The translations under genes were made by a program, and so were the position numbers. From Allocoprococcus comes (GTDB taxonomy: Bacteria > Bacillota > Clostridia > Lachnospirales > Lachnospiraceae): a DNA stretch of 43,693 bases. The stretch is from the NCBI RefSeq assembly GCF_013300725.1, contig NZ_JAAIMM010000028.1, positions 1-43,693 on the forward strand, in the 5' to 3' direction. The notes beneath the pieces are model-generated. The model was given only the letters and a program-made list of their open reading frames with translations, ran no database searches and was not told the origin of the DNA. This document shows positions 14,981 through 23,448 of the stretch, in pieces. How positions within the stretch are numbered: the first letter of the stretch is position 1; every line of letters begins with the position of its first letter.

Positions 14981-16933
14981 TTATTTTGTAAGTTTCATAA
15001 CAGATGATTTACCGGTTACAGTGCCAGGTGCGGCACATTCTACAGAATCATACAGATCTGTATTGGTAATGATCATCATGGTTGTTGCCGGATGTCCGGC
15101 TTCTTTTATTACATTTAAATCTGCTTCGATCAGTACATCCCCGGCGTGTACTTTTGCGCCGTCAGATACTTTCTTTGTAAATCCGTTTCCATCCATTTTT
15201 ACAGTGTCGATTCCGACGTGGATCAGAAGCTCTGCACCGCCGTCTGTCAGAATGCATACGGCATGACCGGTCTCAAAAATGCTTACAACTTCGCCGTCGC
15301 AAGGTGCTTTGATCACGCCGTCAGAAGGTTCAATGGCTACTGTTTTTCCAAGAACTTCGGCAGCAAAGGTGCTATCAACAATCTGGTCATTTGGAATAAC
15401 TGTTCCGTTTACCGGAGCATTTAAAATTTCTTCGGAAGAAGCTGTTTCTGTATTATCTGAGGCTGTTTCGGTTTCAGGAGCAGCAGGTTCTTCGCTGTCA
15501 GCTTCCTCTACGGAAACTGGAACAGAAGCTGTCGTATCAGTGTTCGGGTTCTTTTTCTCGTCTTTGTAAAGTACGAAGGAAACTGCAAATGCAACACCGA
15601 CTGCGATTGCCATTTCAATGACGTACTGAAGTGGCTGGTTCAGGCAGAGCAGGATTCCGAAGATACCGGTTACGCCTGTTCCTTTTGCACCGAGGTGAAC
15701 AAGGGAAGCATAAAGGGTTCCGCATCCGCCACCGATACATCCGGCGATAAATGGTTTGAAGAATCTTAAGTTTACACCAAAGATTGCAGGTTCTGTAATT
15801 CCCATAAATGCACTGAGTGATGATGGAAGTGCAAGGGATTTGATTTTCTGGTCTTTTGATTTTACAGCAACGGCAAGTGCTGCTGCACCCTGTGCCACGT
15901 TTGCCGCACTTGCGAGTGGCAGCCAGTAGGTTACACCGTATTTTGCAAGCTGTCCGATATCGATGGCTGTGTACATCTGATGGATACCGGTAACAACGGT
16001 CGGTGCATATAAACCACCCATGATCAGGCTTCCAAGTCCGAGCGGAAGTGTAAGCATCCACTGGATTGCTCCGAGGATTGCATTTTCAGCCCATACGAAG
16101 ATTGGTCCGACGATGGAAAGTGTAAGGTATCCGGTTACGAATACGCTGACAAGTGGTGTGACAAAAAGGTCTAAAACTTCCGGTACGATCTTGTGAAGCT
16201 TCTTTTCAAGTACGGATAAGATCCATACAGCGATGACAACCGGAATGACGTGTCCTTGATAGCCGACCATGTCAATGTGATACAGTCCGAAGAACACGCT
16301 CTGTGTCTGCTGTACACCTTCTGTTGCAACGGTGTAGGCGTTCTGCAGGGACGGATGAATCATGATCATACCGATAACTGCGCCAAGGTAAGGGTTTGCG
16401 CCAAATGCTTTTGCAGCTGAGAAGGCGATCAGGATCTGCAGGAATGTGTAAGCAATGTTACTGAAAAGGGTTGCAAATACATAGATCGAGCTGGTTGTGC
16501 TGATATGTAAGAACCCGTTGCTGTTCATGAAATCCAGTGCGTTCATGATTCCCATAAGGAAACCGCTGGCTACGATCGCCGGGATGATCGGTACGAAGAT
16601 GTCTCCCAGAAGCTTGATGGCTTTCATAAACCAGTTCTGCTTTTCAGCAGCAGCTTCTTTTGCTTCAGCTTTTGTGCTGGCTGTGATGCCTGCGATTGCA
16701 ATAAATTCATCAAATACTTTGTTGACGGTTCCTGTTCCGAGAATGATCTGGAGCTGTCCGGATGCTTCAAATACACCCTTTACCCCGTCTACATTCTCAA
16801 GTGCTGTCTTATCCGCTTTCGTGTTGTTTGCAATGACAAGGCGAAGTCTGGTAGCACAATGGGCAGCAGATACGATGTTCTTGCTTCCACCCACATGATT
16901 CAGAATTTCCTGTGCGGTTTTTCTGTAATCCAT
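14981..16933 (-). CDS. scrA: Sucrose-specific PTS permease EIIBCA
   Basis: 650 aa, three domains in one chain. EIIB is at residues 1-85 with the phosphocysteine in AAHCATRLR (Cys26); EIIC at about 105-460 has about ten membrane helices; an acidic/Ser-rich linker spans about 465-510; a glucose-type EIIA is at about 515-640 with the phosphohistidine in LLIHVGIDTVKMDG. It imports and phosphorylates sucrose (possibly related beta-fructosides). AAGGAGGAG precedes the ATG. The upstream region holds a perfect cre-consensus box, and scrR lies just upstream on the same strand. Confidence 0.93.
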   Translation of the reverse strand: MDYRKTAQEILNHVGGSKNIVSAAHCATRLRLVIANNTKADKTALENVDGVKGVFEASGQLQIILGTGTVNKVFDEFIAIAGITASTKAEAKEAAAEKQNWFMKAIKLLGDIFVPIIPAIVASGFLMGIMNALDFMNSNGFLHISTTSSIYVFATLFSNIAYTFLQILIAFSAAKAFGANPYLGAVIGMIMIHPSLQNAYTVATEGVQQTQSVFFGLYHIDMVGYQGHVIPVVIAVWILSVLEKKLHKIVPEVLDLFVTPLVSVFVTGYLTLSIVGPIFVWAENAILGAIQWMLTLPLGLGSLIMGGLYAPTVVTGIHQMYTAIDIGQLAKYGVTYWLPLASAANVAQGAAALAVAVKSKDQKIKSLALPSSLSAFMGITEPAIFGVNLRFFKPFIAGCIGGGCGTLYASLVHLGAKGTGVTGIFGILLCLNQPLQYVIEMAIAVGVAFAVSFVLYKDEKKNPNTDTTASVPVSVEEADSEEPAAPETETASDNTETASSEEILNAPVNGTVIPNDQIVDSTFAAEVLGKTVAIEPSDGVIKAPCDGEVVSIFETGHAVCILTDGGAELLIHVGIDTVKMDGNGFTKKVSDGAKVHAGDVLIEADLNVIKEAGHPATTMMIITNTDLYDSVECAAPGTVTGKSSVMKLTK

Positions 16934-16958
16934 GTTCTCTCCTCCTTTAGATATAATG

Positions 16959-16973
16959 TGTAATCGATTTCAT
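16959..16973 (-). promoter_or_regulatory. cre-consensus/LacI-type operator upstream of scrA
   Basis: On the minus strand ATGAAATCGATTACA fits the CcpA cre consensus WTGNAANCGNWNNCW at every fixed position; its core AATCGATT is a perfect palindrome. It lies 26 bp upstream of the scrA start, next to an AT-rich -10-like stretch. LacI-family ScrR proteins use similar palindromes, so it may bind CcpA, ScrR or both. Confidence 0.7.
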
Positions 16974-16996
16974 ATCTTATGCTTAAATAATATGAA

Positions 16997-17026
16997 AAAA
17001 ATGCCATTTGTAAAGATGGCATTTTT
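16997..17026 (-). terminator. Terminator of scrR
   Basis: AAATGCCAT and ATGGCATTT arms with an 8-nt loop, A-run on one side and T-run on the other, so it works in both directions. On the minus strand it lies 80 bp past the scrR stop and upstream of the scrA promoter, separating the two transcripts. Confidence 0.8.
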
Positions 17027-17107
17027 ACTGATAATTCATATTCATTTTTGTGAAAAGTGTTGAAAGAAACTTTCGTTTCCTTTTGAAACTCCGGGAAAGC
17101 AGGAAAA

Positions 17108-18157
17108 TCAGGTCTGATTTTCAGAGTCCGAAAGGTCTGTTCCAACAAGGCGAAAGCCGAGCTTCATCTCGATTGGAATCTGTTCTCCTCTTTCAATACT
17201 GTCAAGAAGCAGCTCTGCACCGCGGATTCCACTGGTTTTGTAGCCAAAATGTATGGTCGGGATTCCACCGGTGACGGCTTTTAACATCTGGTTGTCACCA
17301 AATCCGGTTACCCGGATGGACGTATTTTCAAGGATATAGCGCATTCTTGCACCTGCATCGGCTGCATTTGCCGGAACCTGCTTTTTTAAGTAGGTCTGAA
17401 TGGCTTCAATTGCTCCCGCTGCTATGGTATCGGTTGCACACGATATGACATCGATATCACATTTGCTTTCCAAAAGATCCAGTGCAGCCTCATATCCGGA
17501 TTCCAGGGTAAATGCCGAAGTCCGCTTATTTTCTTCTAAAAGTGTGATGCCCGCATTTTTCAGTCCGGCAATAAATCCGTCCTCTCTTGCGGCACCTGCA
17601 GCTTTGTCATCACGGGTAACGCCGATGTAAGCAACTCCTTTTTTACTGAATCCGGCAACGGCCTGTCCCATTGCCTTTCCTGCACCGTAATCGTCATGGT
17701 AAATGCAGTTGGCAAGGTTGGTGTGCTGTCCGATCACAACAACCGGAACCTTTGTCTCTTTTAAAAATTTCCGGTGACCGGCGGTGAACATCGTACCGAC
17801 CAGGATGATTCCGTCTACCGGATAATTTTCAAATAACCGGAGGTATTCTACTTCCTTTGCAGGGGTGTTGTCGGTTCCGGCAAGAAGCATCTGATAGCCT
17901 CTTTCGGCGAGAACACTTTCAATTCCGGCAGTGATCCGGCTGATGGATTCGGAATTGATCTTCGGGACGACTACGCCCACCAGGCTTGCCTTTTTGGTAC
18001 GAAGCATACGCGCCTGTGCGGATGGCTGGTATCCGGTCTCTTCGATGACTTTACGGATCTGTTCCTTTTTTCCTTCACTGACATAGCCGCCGTTTAAGTA
18101 TCTGGATACAGCTGCGCTGGAGACACCGGCGAGTTGTGCGATTTCTTTGATGGTCAT
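17108..18157 (-). CDS. scrR: LacI-family repressor of the sucrose genes
   Basis: 349 aa. The N-terminal LacI HTH reads TIKEIAQLAGVSSAAVSRYLNGG with the hinge helix QARMLRTKKASLVG; a periplasmic-binding-protein-like effector domain follows. In sucrose operons this regulator is relieved by sucrose-derived sugars. It is directly upstream of scrA. Its Shine-Dalgarno sequence lies inside a strong hairpin (18165-18203), which also looks like the terminator of the preceding gene, so its translation may be limited by that structure. Confidence 0.88.
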   Translation of the reverse strand: MTIKEIAQLAGVSSAAVSRYLNGGYVSEGKKEQIRKVIEETGYQPSAQARMLRTKKASLVGVVVPKINSESISRITAGIESVLAERGYQMLLAGTDNTPAKEVEYLRLFENYPVDGIILVGTMFTAGHRKFLKETKVPVVVIGQHTNLANCIYHDDYGAGKAMGQAVAGFSKKGVAYIGVTRDDKAAGAAREDGFIAGLKNAGITLLEENKRTSAFTLESGYEAALDLLESKCDIDVISCATDTIAAGAIEAIQTYLKKQVPANAADAGARMRYILENTSIRVTGFGDNQMLKAVTGGIPTIHFGYKTSGIRGAELLLDSIERGEQIPIEMKLGFRLVGTDLSDSENQT

Positions 18158-18164
18158 AATATAA

Positions 18165-18203
18165 AAATCTCCTTCTTATACAACAAGTATAAAAAGGAGA
18201 TTT
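18165..18203 (-). terminator. Terminator hairpin that contains the scrR ribosome binding site
   Basis: A 16-bp stem (arms beginning AAATCTCCTT and ending AAGGAGATTT) with one mismatch and loop CAACAAG. On the minus strand it is followed by TTTTTATATT and then the scrR ATG. It sits 30 bp past the stop of the YjiH-type gene, so it can terminate that transcript, while its 3' arm holds the AAGGAG used by scrR. Confidence 0.75.
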
Positions 18204-18233
18204 CAGGATGTCAAACAGAAAAATTCATTGTAA

Positions 18234-19715
18234 TCAGAATAAAATGTGGACTACTAAGGACGCAAGTGGGATTGCGATAATAGTACGCTCCAGGAAACAT
18301 ACAACGATTTCCCAGAATTTAATTGGGGATTTGGTTGCTAACATTACTGTTGCTGTTTCTGAGAAGAAAATAATCTGTACCATGGATACCAGAACAACGA
18401 ATGCTCTTGCTTTTACACATACGGTAATGCCACTTCCCATCATGACTAATACAGGAAGGAACATTTCTGCGATTCCAACCGGGATTGACGGAGCAATCGC
18501 TGATACGTCAGGAATCCGGAATAAAACAAGGAGCGGCTGGAAAATGTAACCTAACCATTTGAATACAGGAGTGTATTCTGCAAGGATCAGACCACTTACA
18601 CCGATGGCCGATAACATAGTCAGAACCTGTGGGAGAACCAGTAAGCTGTCTTTTAAGCTGTTCTTAACTTCTACGGATACATTCTTTGCAATATAAGCAC
18701 GCTTGACTGCACGGTTTATACCGAGGGGAAGAAGGCTGAAACTGAATTTGGTATCATTTTTACGTTCCGCCTCTGTCTGCACATGTCCAGAATAGTATAC
18801 ATCTTTTTTCTTGCTGATCGGAGGAATTCTTACGGTTATCATTTCGATAATGAATACGAGAACAAAGCTGATCGCGTAAACTTTTACGAAATGATCACCT
18901 AGTTTGGCTGTATTGATTACCATGTATGCAAAACCAATACTTACAGCACTGAATCCGGTCATGATAGCGACCATTTCTTTTTCTGTGTAAACATTTCTTT
19001 TCCACAATCTGTTTGTGATTAAGACACCAAGTGAAGAAGAGCTTACGAAAGAAGATACGGCATCCAGAGCAGCCTTTCCAGGAACTTTGAATAACGGACG
19101 CATCAGTGGTTCCAAAATGGCACCGATAATTTCCAAGATTCCATAATTTAAAAGGAATGGCATGAAAATGGCACCTACGATGATGATTCCAAAAACACCA
19201 AGAACGATCGGAGGAATAACGCTTCCACCGGTAGAATCGCCAATGATGATTTCCGGTCCCTGGAATCCTGTGATATTTATATGACAGGCATATAAGACCA
19301 CATAGATGAAGCCGAGAGCGTACAAAAATGTATGGATAATCGTGTCGTTATCATAAATTTTGGCAAAAGGTGATTCAAGAGTACCTTTTTTCACATACTT
19401 AAAATAAATATGACAGACAAAATTTCCGGCAACGATGAGTGTCAAGATCCAGTAGGCAAAATTGCCGAACATATTTACAAAGGCATTATAAATAATACTA
19501 AAGATAATTTCGCTCTTACCGTTGTGTGGTACAGAAACAAAAAAAGCTGCGATACCGATAGCTGAACAGATGACTAATCTGAGAATGCCCTTTATAGTCT
19601 GGCTTTTGTTCAACTGGATTTTATCAAGTTCGGCGGACATCATATCGCTGTCATAAGTAACTTGTTCGGTAGTAGCTATGGTACTTTCCGTGGTCATAGT
19701 CTTAGATTTAACCAT
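18234..19715 (-). CDS. YjiH-type membrane protein with nucleoside-recognition (Gate) domains
   Basis: 493 aa, polytopic, with about ten hydrophobic segments. Gate-type features appear in the centre and C-terminus (GNFAYWILTLIVAGNFVCHIYF, then SSSSLGVLITNRLW and VLVMMGSGITVCV). YjiH-family proteins are putative transporters; the substrate is unknown. The ATG at 19715 is preceded by AGGAG at 7 nt; a longer reading frame to 19790 adds 25 unlikely residues. The gene follows the ureohydrolase by about 100 bp with a hairpin between, suggesting it moves the substrate or product of that enzyme. Confidence 0.8.
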   Translation of the reverse strand: MVKSKTMTTESTIATTEQVTYDSDMMSAELDKIQLNKSQTIKGILRLVICSAIGIAAFFVSVPHNGKSEIIFSIIYNAFVNMFGNFAYWILTLIVAGNFVCHIYFKYVKKGTLESPFAKIYDNDTIIHTFLYALGFIYVVLYACHINITGFQGPEIIIGDSTGGSVIPPIVLGVFGIIIVGAIFMPFLLNYGILEIIGAILEPLMRPLFKVPGKAALDAVSSFVSSSSLGVLITNRLWKRNVYTEKEMVAIMTGFSAVSIGFAYMVINTAKLGDHFVKVYAISFVLVFIIEMITVRIPPISKKKDVYYSGHVQTEAERKNDTKFSFSLLPLGINRAVKRAYIAKNVSVEVKNSLKDSLLVLPQVLTMLSAIGVSGLILAEYTPVFKWLGYIFQPLLVLFRIPDVSAIAPSIPVGIAEMFLPVLVMMGSGITVCVKARAFVVLVSMVQIIFFSETATVMLATKSPIKFWEIVVCFLERTIIAIPLASLVVHILF

Positions 19716-19756
19716 AAAGAGTCTCCTTTCCTGAAAAATGCGTATTTTAAGAACAA

Positions 19757-19786
19757 CAGCACCAGTTCCAGTAGAAACTGGTGCTG
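19757..19786 (-). terminator. Hairpin between the ureohydrolase and YjiH-type genes
   Basis: An 11-bp perfect stem, CAGCACCAGTT with AACTGGTGCTG, and an 8-nt loop. On the minus strand it is followed by GTTGTTCTT, a weak T tract. It may reduce transcription into the membrane protein gene or stabilise the upstream message. Confidence 0.6.
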
Positions 19787-19818
19787 CCATTTATCTTAAA
19801 AATATAATCTAAGATAAA

Positions 19819-20769
19819 TTATTTTCCTTTTTTCTTGAGTGCAAGAATAGAAAGATATTCAAATACGATATTAGCTGCAAGATATGCGGTAATTTCACCA
19901 TGATCATAAGCTGGAAGAACTTCAACAATATCAAATCCTACAAAATTCAGATCTTTCAGTGCTCTTACGAGTTCCAGTCCTTCGAGAGAAGTAAATCCGC
20001 CAACTTCCGGAGTTCCTGTACCTGGAGCATAAGCAGGATCAATAAAGTCAATGTCGAAAGTGAGGAAACAAGGTTTATCACCTACTCTTTCAATTGCTGT
20101 TTCAATCAAAGCCGGAAGTCCCATTTCACGCACCTTGTGTGCCGGGATCAGCTTCATGCCAAGCTCAGCAGCCATCTTGTGTTCATTTGGATCGTAGAGG
20201 GATCCTCTCATACCAATCTGAATAGAATGAGATGGATCGATAAGTCCTTCTTCAATCGCTCTTCTGAAAGGTGTTCCGTGATTGTATTTCTGTCCAAATA
20301 CTTCGTCACACAGATCTGAATGAGAATCAAAATGAACAAGAGCTACAGGACCATATTTTTTCGCTACTGCCCGGAGTTCTGCAAGTGTAATTGCGTGGTC
20401 ACCACCGAGAACGATCGGACAGGCATTTTTCTCAAGGATTCCTGCCACACCTTTTTCGATTGCATCGTAGCTTGGATGGATGTAACCAGGAGTAATGTTG
20501 AAATCACCAATATCTCCGCCCTTCAGGCTTTCCATGATATTAACCTGCATGATTACGTTGTTTGGTTTCATCATTGCAGAGATATTACGGATTGCGTTCG
20601 GACCAAATCTTGAACCAGAACGGAAAGAACTTCCTGTATCAAATGGCGCACCTGCAATCGCAAAGTCAAGACCTTCTGCGGTGTCTACCTTCTGCATTCT
20701 CATAAAAGTTCCCATGTTACAAAATCTTGGTGATGATAAAGCACTTGCTGGCTGTTTGATTTCTGACAT
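19819..20769 (-). CDS. speB: Agmatinase/ureohydrolase-family enzyme
   Basis: 316 aa. The di-manganese site of the arginase superfamily is complete: GGDH (His125), HFDSHSD (Asp148, His150, Asp152) and TFDIDFIDP. The enzyme hydrolyses a guanidino group, releasing urea. Agmatine (giving putrescine) is the default, but the N-terminus (RFCNMGTFMRM, GAPFDTGSSFRSGSRFGP) is also close to guanidinobutyrase, guanidinopropionase and guanidine hydrolase relatives, so the symbol is tentative. The start at 20769 has AAGGAGG 8 nt upstream. It is divergent from a LysR gene and is followed by a YjiH-type membrane protein. Confidence 0.85.
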   Translation of the reverse strand: MSEIKQPASALSSPRFCNMGTFMRMQKVDTAEGLDFAIAGAPFDTGSSFRSGSRFGPNAIRNISAMMKPNNVIMQVNIMESLKGGDIGDFNITPGYIHPSYDAIEKGVAGILEKNACPIVLGGDHAITLAELRAVAKKYGPVALVHFDSHSDLCDEVFGQKYNHGTPFRRAIEEGLIDPSHSIQIGMRGSLYDPNEHKMAAELGMKLIPAHKVREMGLPALIETAIERVGDKPCFLTFDIDFIDPAYAPGTGTPEVGGFTSLEGLELVRALKDLNFVGFDIVEVLPAYDHGEITAYLAANIVFEYLSILALKKKGK

Positions 20770-20804
20770 ATCTGTATCCTCCTTAAAATCATATGTAATC
20801 ATTG

Positions 20805-20814
20805 CGAACGTTCG
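20805..20814. promoter_or_regulatory. Palindrome in the ureohydrolase 5' leader
   Basis: CGAACGTTCG is a perfect 10-bp palindrome between the predicted transcription start (about 20828) and the ribosome binding site, a suitable place for a repressor. No regulator is assigned. Confidence 0.35.
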
Positions 20815-20834
20815 TTATTTGTTTCGTTGAATGT

Positions 20835-20843
20835 ATGATAGCA
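20835..20843 (-). promoter_or_regulatory. Extended -10 of the ureohydrolase promoter
   Basis: TGCTATCAT on the minus strand, about 65 bp upstream of the ATG at 20769, predicts a start point near 20828. The -35 region is weak, as expected for an activator-dependent promoter. Confidence 0.5.
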
Positions 20844-20881
20844 TTTCGACAGGGAGTTGTGTTATATCGATCCTTAATAAG

Positions 20882-20901
20882 TTATATGAGAAATCATATA
20901 A
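20882..20901. promoter_or_regulatory. LysR-type binding site between the divergent genes
   Basis: TTATATGA and TCATATAA are exact inverted repeats with a 4-nt spacer. The centre is about 63 bp upstream of the predicted ureohydrolase start, the classical recognition position for LysR-type activators, and it also lies in the LysR gene's own upstream region. Confidence 0.65.
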
Positions 20902-21006
20902 GAAATAATAAAAAAGATATAGATAATGGAGTTTTTTTGTGTTAACATATAAAAAATATCAATAAAGTCAATAGATCCGGAGTATGAAAAAACAGGTAGG
21001 TAGTGA

Positions 21007-21909
21007 GTGAAAATGGATAGCAAATGTTTTCGATATTTTATTGAAGTTTATGAATGTGGATCAATTAACAAAGCAGCCAAACATCTGGGTTTGTCACAGC
21101 CAAACTTAAGTGTTTGTATTAAAAATGCGGAAAAAGAACTGGGATTTTCCGTATTTTCGAGAAACAATAACCGAATACAATTAACGAGTGAGGGAGAACT
21201 GTTTTTAAAATCCGCCCATAAAATCGTCACGGAACTGGATGCGATCGGAAATATCCCTTCTCTTTTTGTGAATAAGGGGAATATTTCAGTTTCGAGCACG
21301 TATTCTTTTGATTTTATGAACCTTTTTATGCAGTTTAAGAAGAAAAATCCGGCGCGGAATATAGAAGATTCGTTTAAAGAGACGGGACTGATCCAGGTGA
21401 TCCGGGACGTTGTGGATAAAAGATACCGGATGGGATTGTTTTACTGTTTTGACTCGATCAAAGAAAGCTATTTTGAGATGGCGGAAAAATATAGTATGAA
21501 GCTGATCCCGATCGCGAAAAGCAAACCGCTGATCCTTCTGACATCGAAGAAGAATCCGCTTGCTCTGCGCAGGGAGATTGAATTTGAACGGATCCGGGAG
21601 CTCCGCTGCATTATGTACGAGAACTTCAAATTTGAAGAATGGCTGGGGATTCTGGGCTTTGAAGATGATAATAAGATTCTTTATGTATTTGATCGTGGCG
21701 GCCTTCTGGATGCAATCAAGCAAAGCAATTATTCTACCGTTATGATGAAGCGTTTTTCGGATATGTCGTATAGTTCAGAGTGTGTGGAAATTCCTGTTGT
21801 GAATGCACCGTGTGGGATGAGCGCGTACCTGATGTACCATTCGGCATATGTACCGAATCCGCGAGAGAAAATCTTTATCCGGCAGTTAAAGGCACTGTTT
21901 AACGACTGA
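21007..21909 (+). CDS. LysR-family regulator, divergent from the ureohydrolase
   Basis: 300 aa. An N-terminal winged HTH (CFRYFIEVYECGSINKAAKHL followed by GLSQPNLSVCIKNAEKELG) precedes a LysR substrate-binding fold to the C-terminus. The GTG at 21007 has AGGTAGG at 6 nt; the ATG at 21013 is an alternative two codons later. By position it should control the divergent ureohydrolase/membrane protein pair through the inverted repeat at 20882-20901. The inducer is unknown; a guanidino compound would be logical. A terminator follows. Confidence 0.88.
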   Translation: MKMDSKCFRYFIEVYECGSINKAAKHLGLSQPNLSVCIKNAEKELGFSVFSRNNNRIQLTSEGELFLKSAHKIVTELDAIGNIPSLFVNKGNISVSSTYSFDFMNLFMQFKKKNPARNIEDSFKETGLIQVIRDVVDKRYRMGLFYCFDSIKESYFEMAEKYSMKLIPIAKSKPLILLTSKKNPLALRREIEFERIRELRCIMYENFKFEEWLGILGFEDDNKILYVFDRGGLLDAIKQSNYSTVMMKRFSDMSYSSECVEIPVVNAPCGMSAYLMYHSAYVPNPREKIFIRQLKALFND

Positions 21910-21932
21910 AAATATGCGCGAACAAATAAAAT

Positions 21933-21966
21933 GGGGATGCAGATTATATAACTGATCTGTATCCCC
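21933..21966. terminator. Terminator after the LysR gene
   Basis: GGGGATGCAGAT pairs with ATCTGTATCCCC (one G-T pair), followed by GTAAATTTT. It lies between the convergent LysR and MFS genes and may serve both. Confidence 0.65.
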
Positions 21967-22016
21967 GTAAATTTTGGATGTTAAATAAAAGGCACTGCGT
22001 GCCGTGACGTATTCTA

Positions 22017-23252
22017 TTATAATCTGCGATACAGATTTTTATAGCGTTTTTTGTCCTCTTTCGTTAAGATAACAGCCAGAAGCATGAACGCGACTCCTGT
22101 CAGAAGAACGACGATCCAGGTAAAGGTCGGCGTATGATTTTTGTAAATAAATCCGATCAAAAGCTGGTACAGACTCATAAATCCGATACGAATGATCTCC
22201 ATCAGCCCGTGGATTCTTCCACGGTGGCTGGATGGAATACGCCTGGTCATGTACGGGCTTTCCGCCAGCATGTAAGAAATCTCACCCCATGTCAGTACAA
22301 CCATTGCCGCATAATAGAACGGGATGTGCCCGGAAAAGAGGATGAACATCACGTAGCCGACCAGTGTCAGTAAAAATCCGTAGATTGTCTTTTTCGGTTC
22401 GGAGGATCGCTTCAGAATCTGGGTGATAAGTGGTGTGAAGAGAACAACGATAAAGCAGTTGATGCTTGTAACTGTTCCGAATATCACCGCACCGGTATCC
22501 CCGTGCAGACGGATCAGATCCATAGGAAAGAGATAATTATACATCTGGTAAAGTGCTGTGTACCCGCTGGTGATCAGAATGAACAGCAGAACAAGCCGGT
22601 TTTCTTTAAGAATCGTCAGCAGGCTTTCCCCGTGGCGTTCGGCCTGATAAATGGCGTTACCATCACTTTCTTCTTTTTCCGGTGTGATATTCTGTACAAA
22701 GAAATAGATCATCACAGAAGAAGTGCCGATGGAAATTCCACTGAGCAAAAATGCAAGCCATAAGTAATTGCGAAACATAAATCCGGCTACGGCAGAAGCC
22801 ATCACGCCGCCGAGATTTGCTGTCAGATACTGGAGGGAATACCCTCTCTCCCTGTCCTTGCTGAGGGTGATATCCGCAGTAAGCGAATTGTAGGACGGAT
22901 TCTCCATGTTCTGGCAGGTCGATGCGATAAACATCAGCACAATGGATTTTGTCGTCAGCGGGATCAGTCCGCAGATGATATAAGAAATGACGGAAATCAT
23001 ATCCAGATAGACGATATTCATTTTCTTATTAAAACGGTCGGCCATCTTTCCGCCGATCAGATTTGCCGGGATCGTCAGGATTCCCATCAGCGCCGTGATC
23101 CAGGCAACCTGCACGGCATTCATCCCAAGCTTCTGGCTCAGGATCATCGTCAGCATCGGACGGACCATTGCCCCCATGGCCGTCACAAAGCGTCCGAAGC
23201 ATAAGACATAGTTTTCTTTTCTAAGCCCTTTGTATTGCGAAATTAGATTCAT
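22017..23252 (-). CDS. MFS transporter
   Basis: 411 aa with 12 predicted membrane helices. Loop motifs of the major facilitator superfamily are visible: GGKMADRFNKK between helices 2 and 3 (motif A) and its weaker repeat RRIPSSHRGRIHG between helices 8 and 9. No substrate can be read from sequence; drug-efflux and sugar-type relatives look alike. The last 39 codons (22027-22143) are duplicated almost exactly at 29102-29218, next to glsA. The intact gene is followed upstream by a remnant of a glsA tail, so it belongs to the duplicated mosaic described in the findings. Confidence 0.88.
   Translation of the reverse strand: MNLISQYKGLRKENYVLCFGRFVTAMGAMVRPMLTMILSQKLGMNAVQVAWITALMGILTIPANLIGGKMADRFNKKMNIVYLDMISVISYIICGLIPLTTKSIVLMFIASTCQNMENPSYNSLTADITLSKDRERGYSLQYLTANLGGVMASAVAGFMFRNYLWLAFLLSGISIGTSSVMIYFFVQNITPEKEESDGNAIYQAERHGESLLTILKENRLVLLFILITSGYTALYQMYNYLFPMDLIRLHGDTGAVIFGTVTSINCFIVVLFTPLITQILKRSSEPKKTIYGFLLTLVGYVMFILFSGHIPFYYAAMVVLTWGEISYMLAESPYMTRRIPSSHRGRIHGLMEIIRIGFMSLYQLLIGFIYKNHTPTFTWIVVLLTGVAFMLLAVILTKEDKKRYKNLYRRL
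22027..22143 (-). repeat. 117-bp segment duplicated at 29102-29218 (MFS 3' end, intact copy)
   Basis: Same orientation as the second copy, offset 7075 bp. I count three mismatches over about 117 bp, which is about 97% identity. Here it is the end of a complete MFS gene. Confidence 0.9.
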
Positions 23253-23370
23253 GATACTTTTTTCCCCTTTGCATATTCCCCATTTTTAAACTACTAATAA
23301 TATACAATGCGGGCACTTTTTTGTCTATCTTATTGCGTCGGGTTTCAGCAAAAAATGGTAGTTGATAGAA

Positions 23371-23446
23371 GGTGGAAGAATAAAAAAAGACGATACTGCA
23401 GAACTCCCATAGCATGTAGTTTTGCAGTGTCGCTTTTCTTTTATCC
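23371..23446 (+). pseudogene. Remnant of a glsA 3' end and its terminator
   Basis: The sequence reads AAG GTG GAA GAA TAA then an A-run and GACGATACTGCAG, matching the last codons of glsA (Lys-Val-Glu-Glu-stop) and its terminator at 30254-30328. No other part of glsA is visible upstream. The hairpin (23391-23432) keeps A and T runs and now serves as the terminator of the leftward pilin gene. Confidence 0.65.
23391..23432. terminator. Bidirectional terminator after the pilin gene
   Basis: CGATACTGCA pairs with TGCAGTGTCG (one wobble), flanked by A7 on the left and CTTTTCTTTTA on the right. The structure is shared with the glsA terminator at 30273-30314. Confidence 0.8.
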
Positions 23447-23448
23447 GC

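Noticed and set aside
15615-16061. Minus-strand frame in another phase within scrA
   Set aside because: Cys/Arg-rich out-of-frame translation of the EIIC region.
16900-17148. 82-codon frame between scrR and scrA
   Set aside because: It overlaps both genes, the scrR terminator and the operator; no ribosome binding site.
18208-18549. Plus-strand frame with GGAG upstream, opposite the YjiH-type gene
   Set aside because: The GGAG is part of the terminator stem; the frame is antisense to a clear membrane protein.
20805-20901. Palindromes considered as a CRISPR or tandem repeat array
   Set aside because: Two different single palindromes, not regularly spaced repeats; they fit regulator sites.
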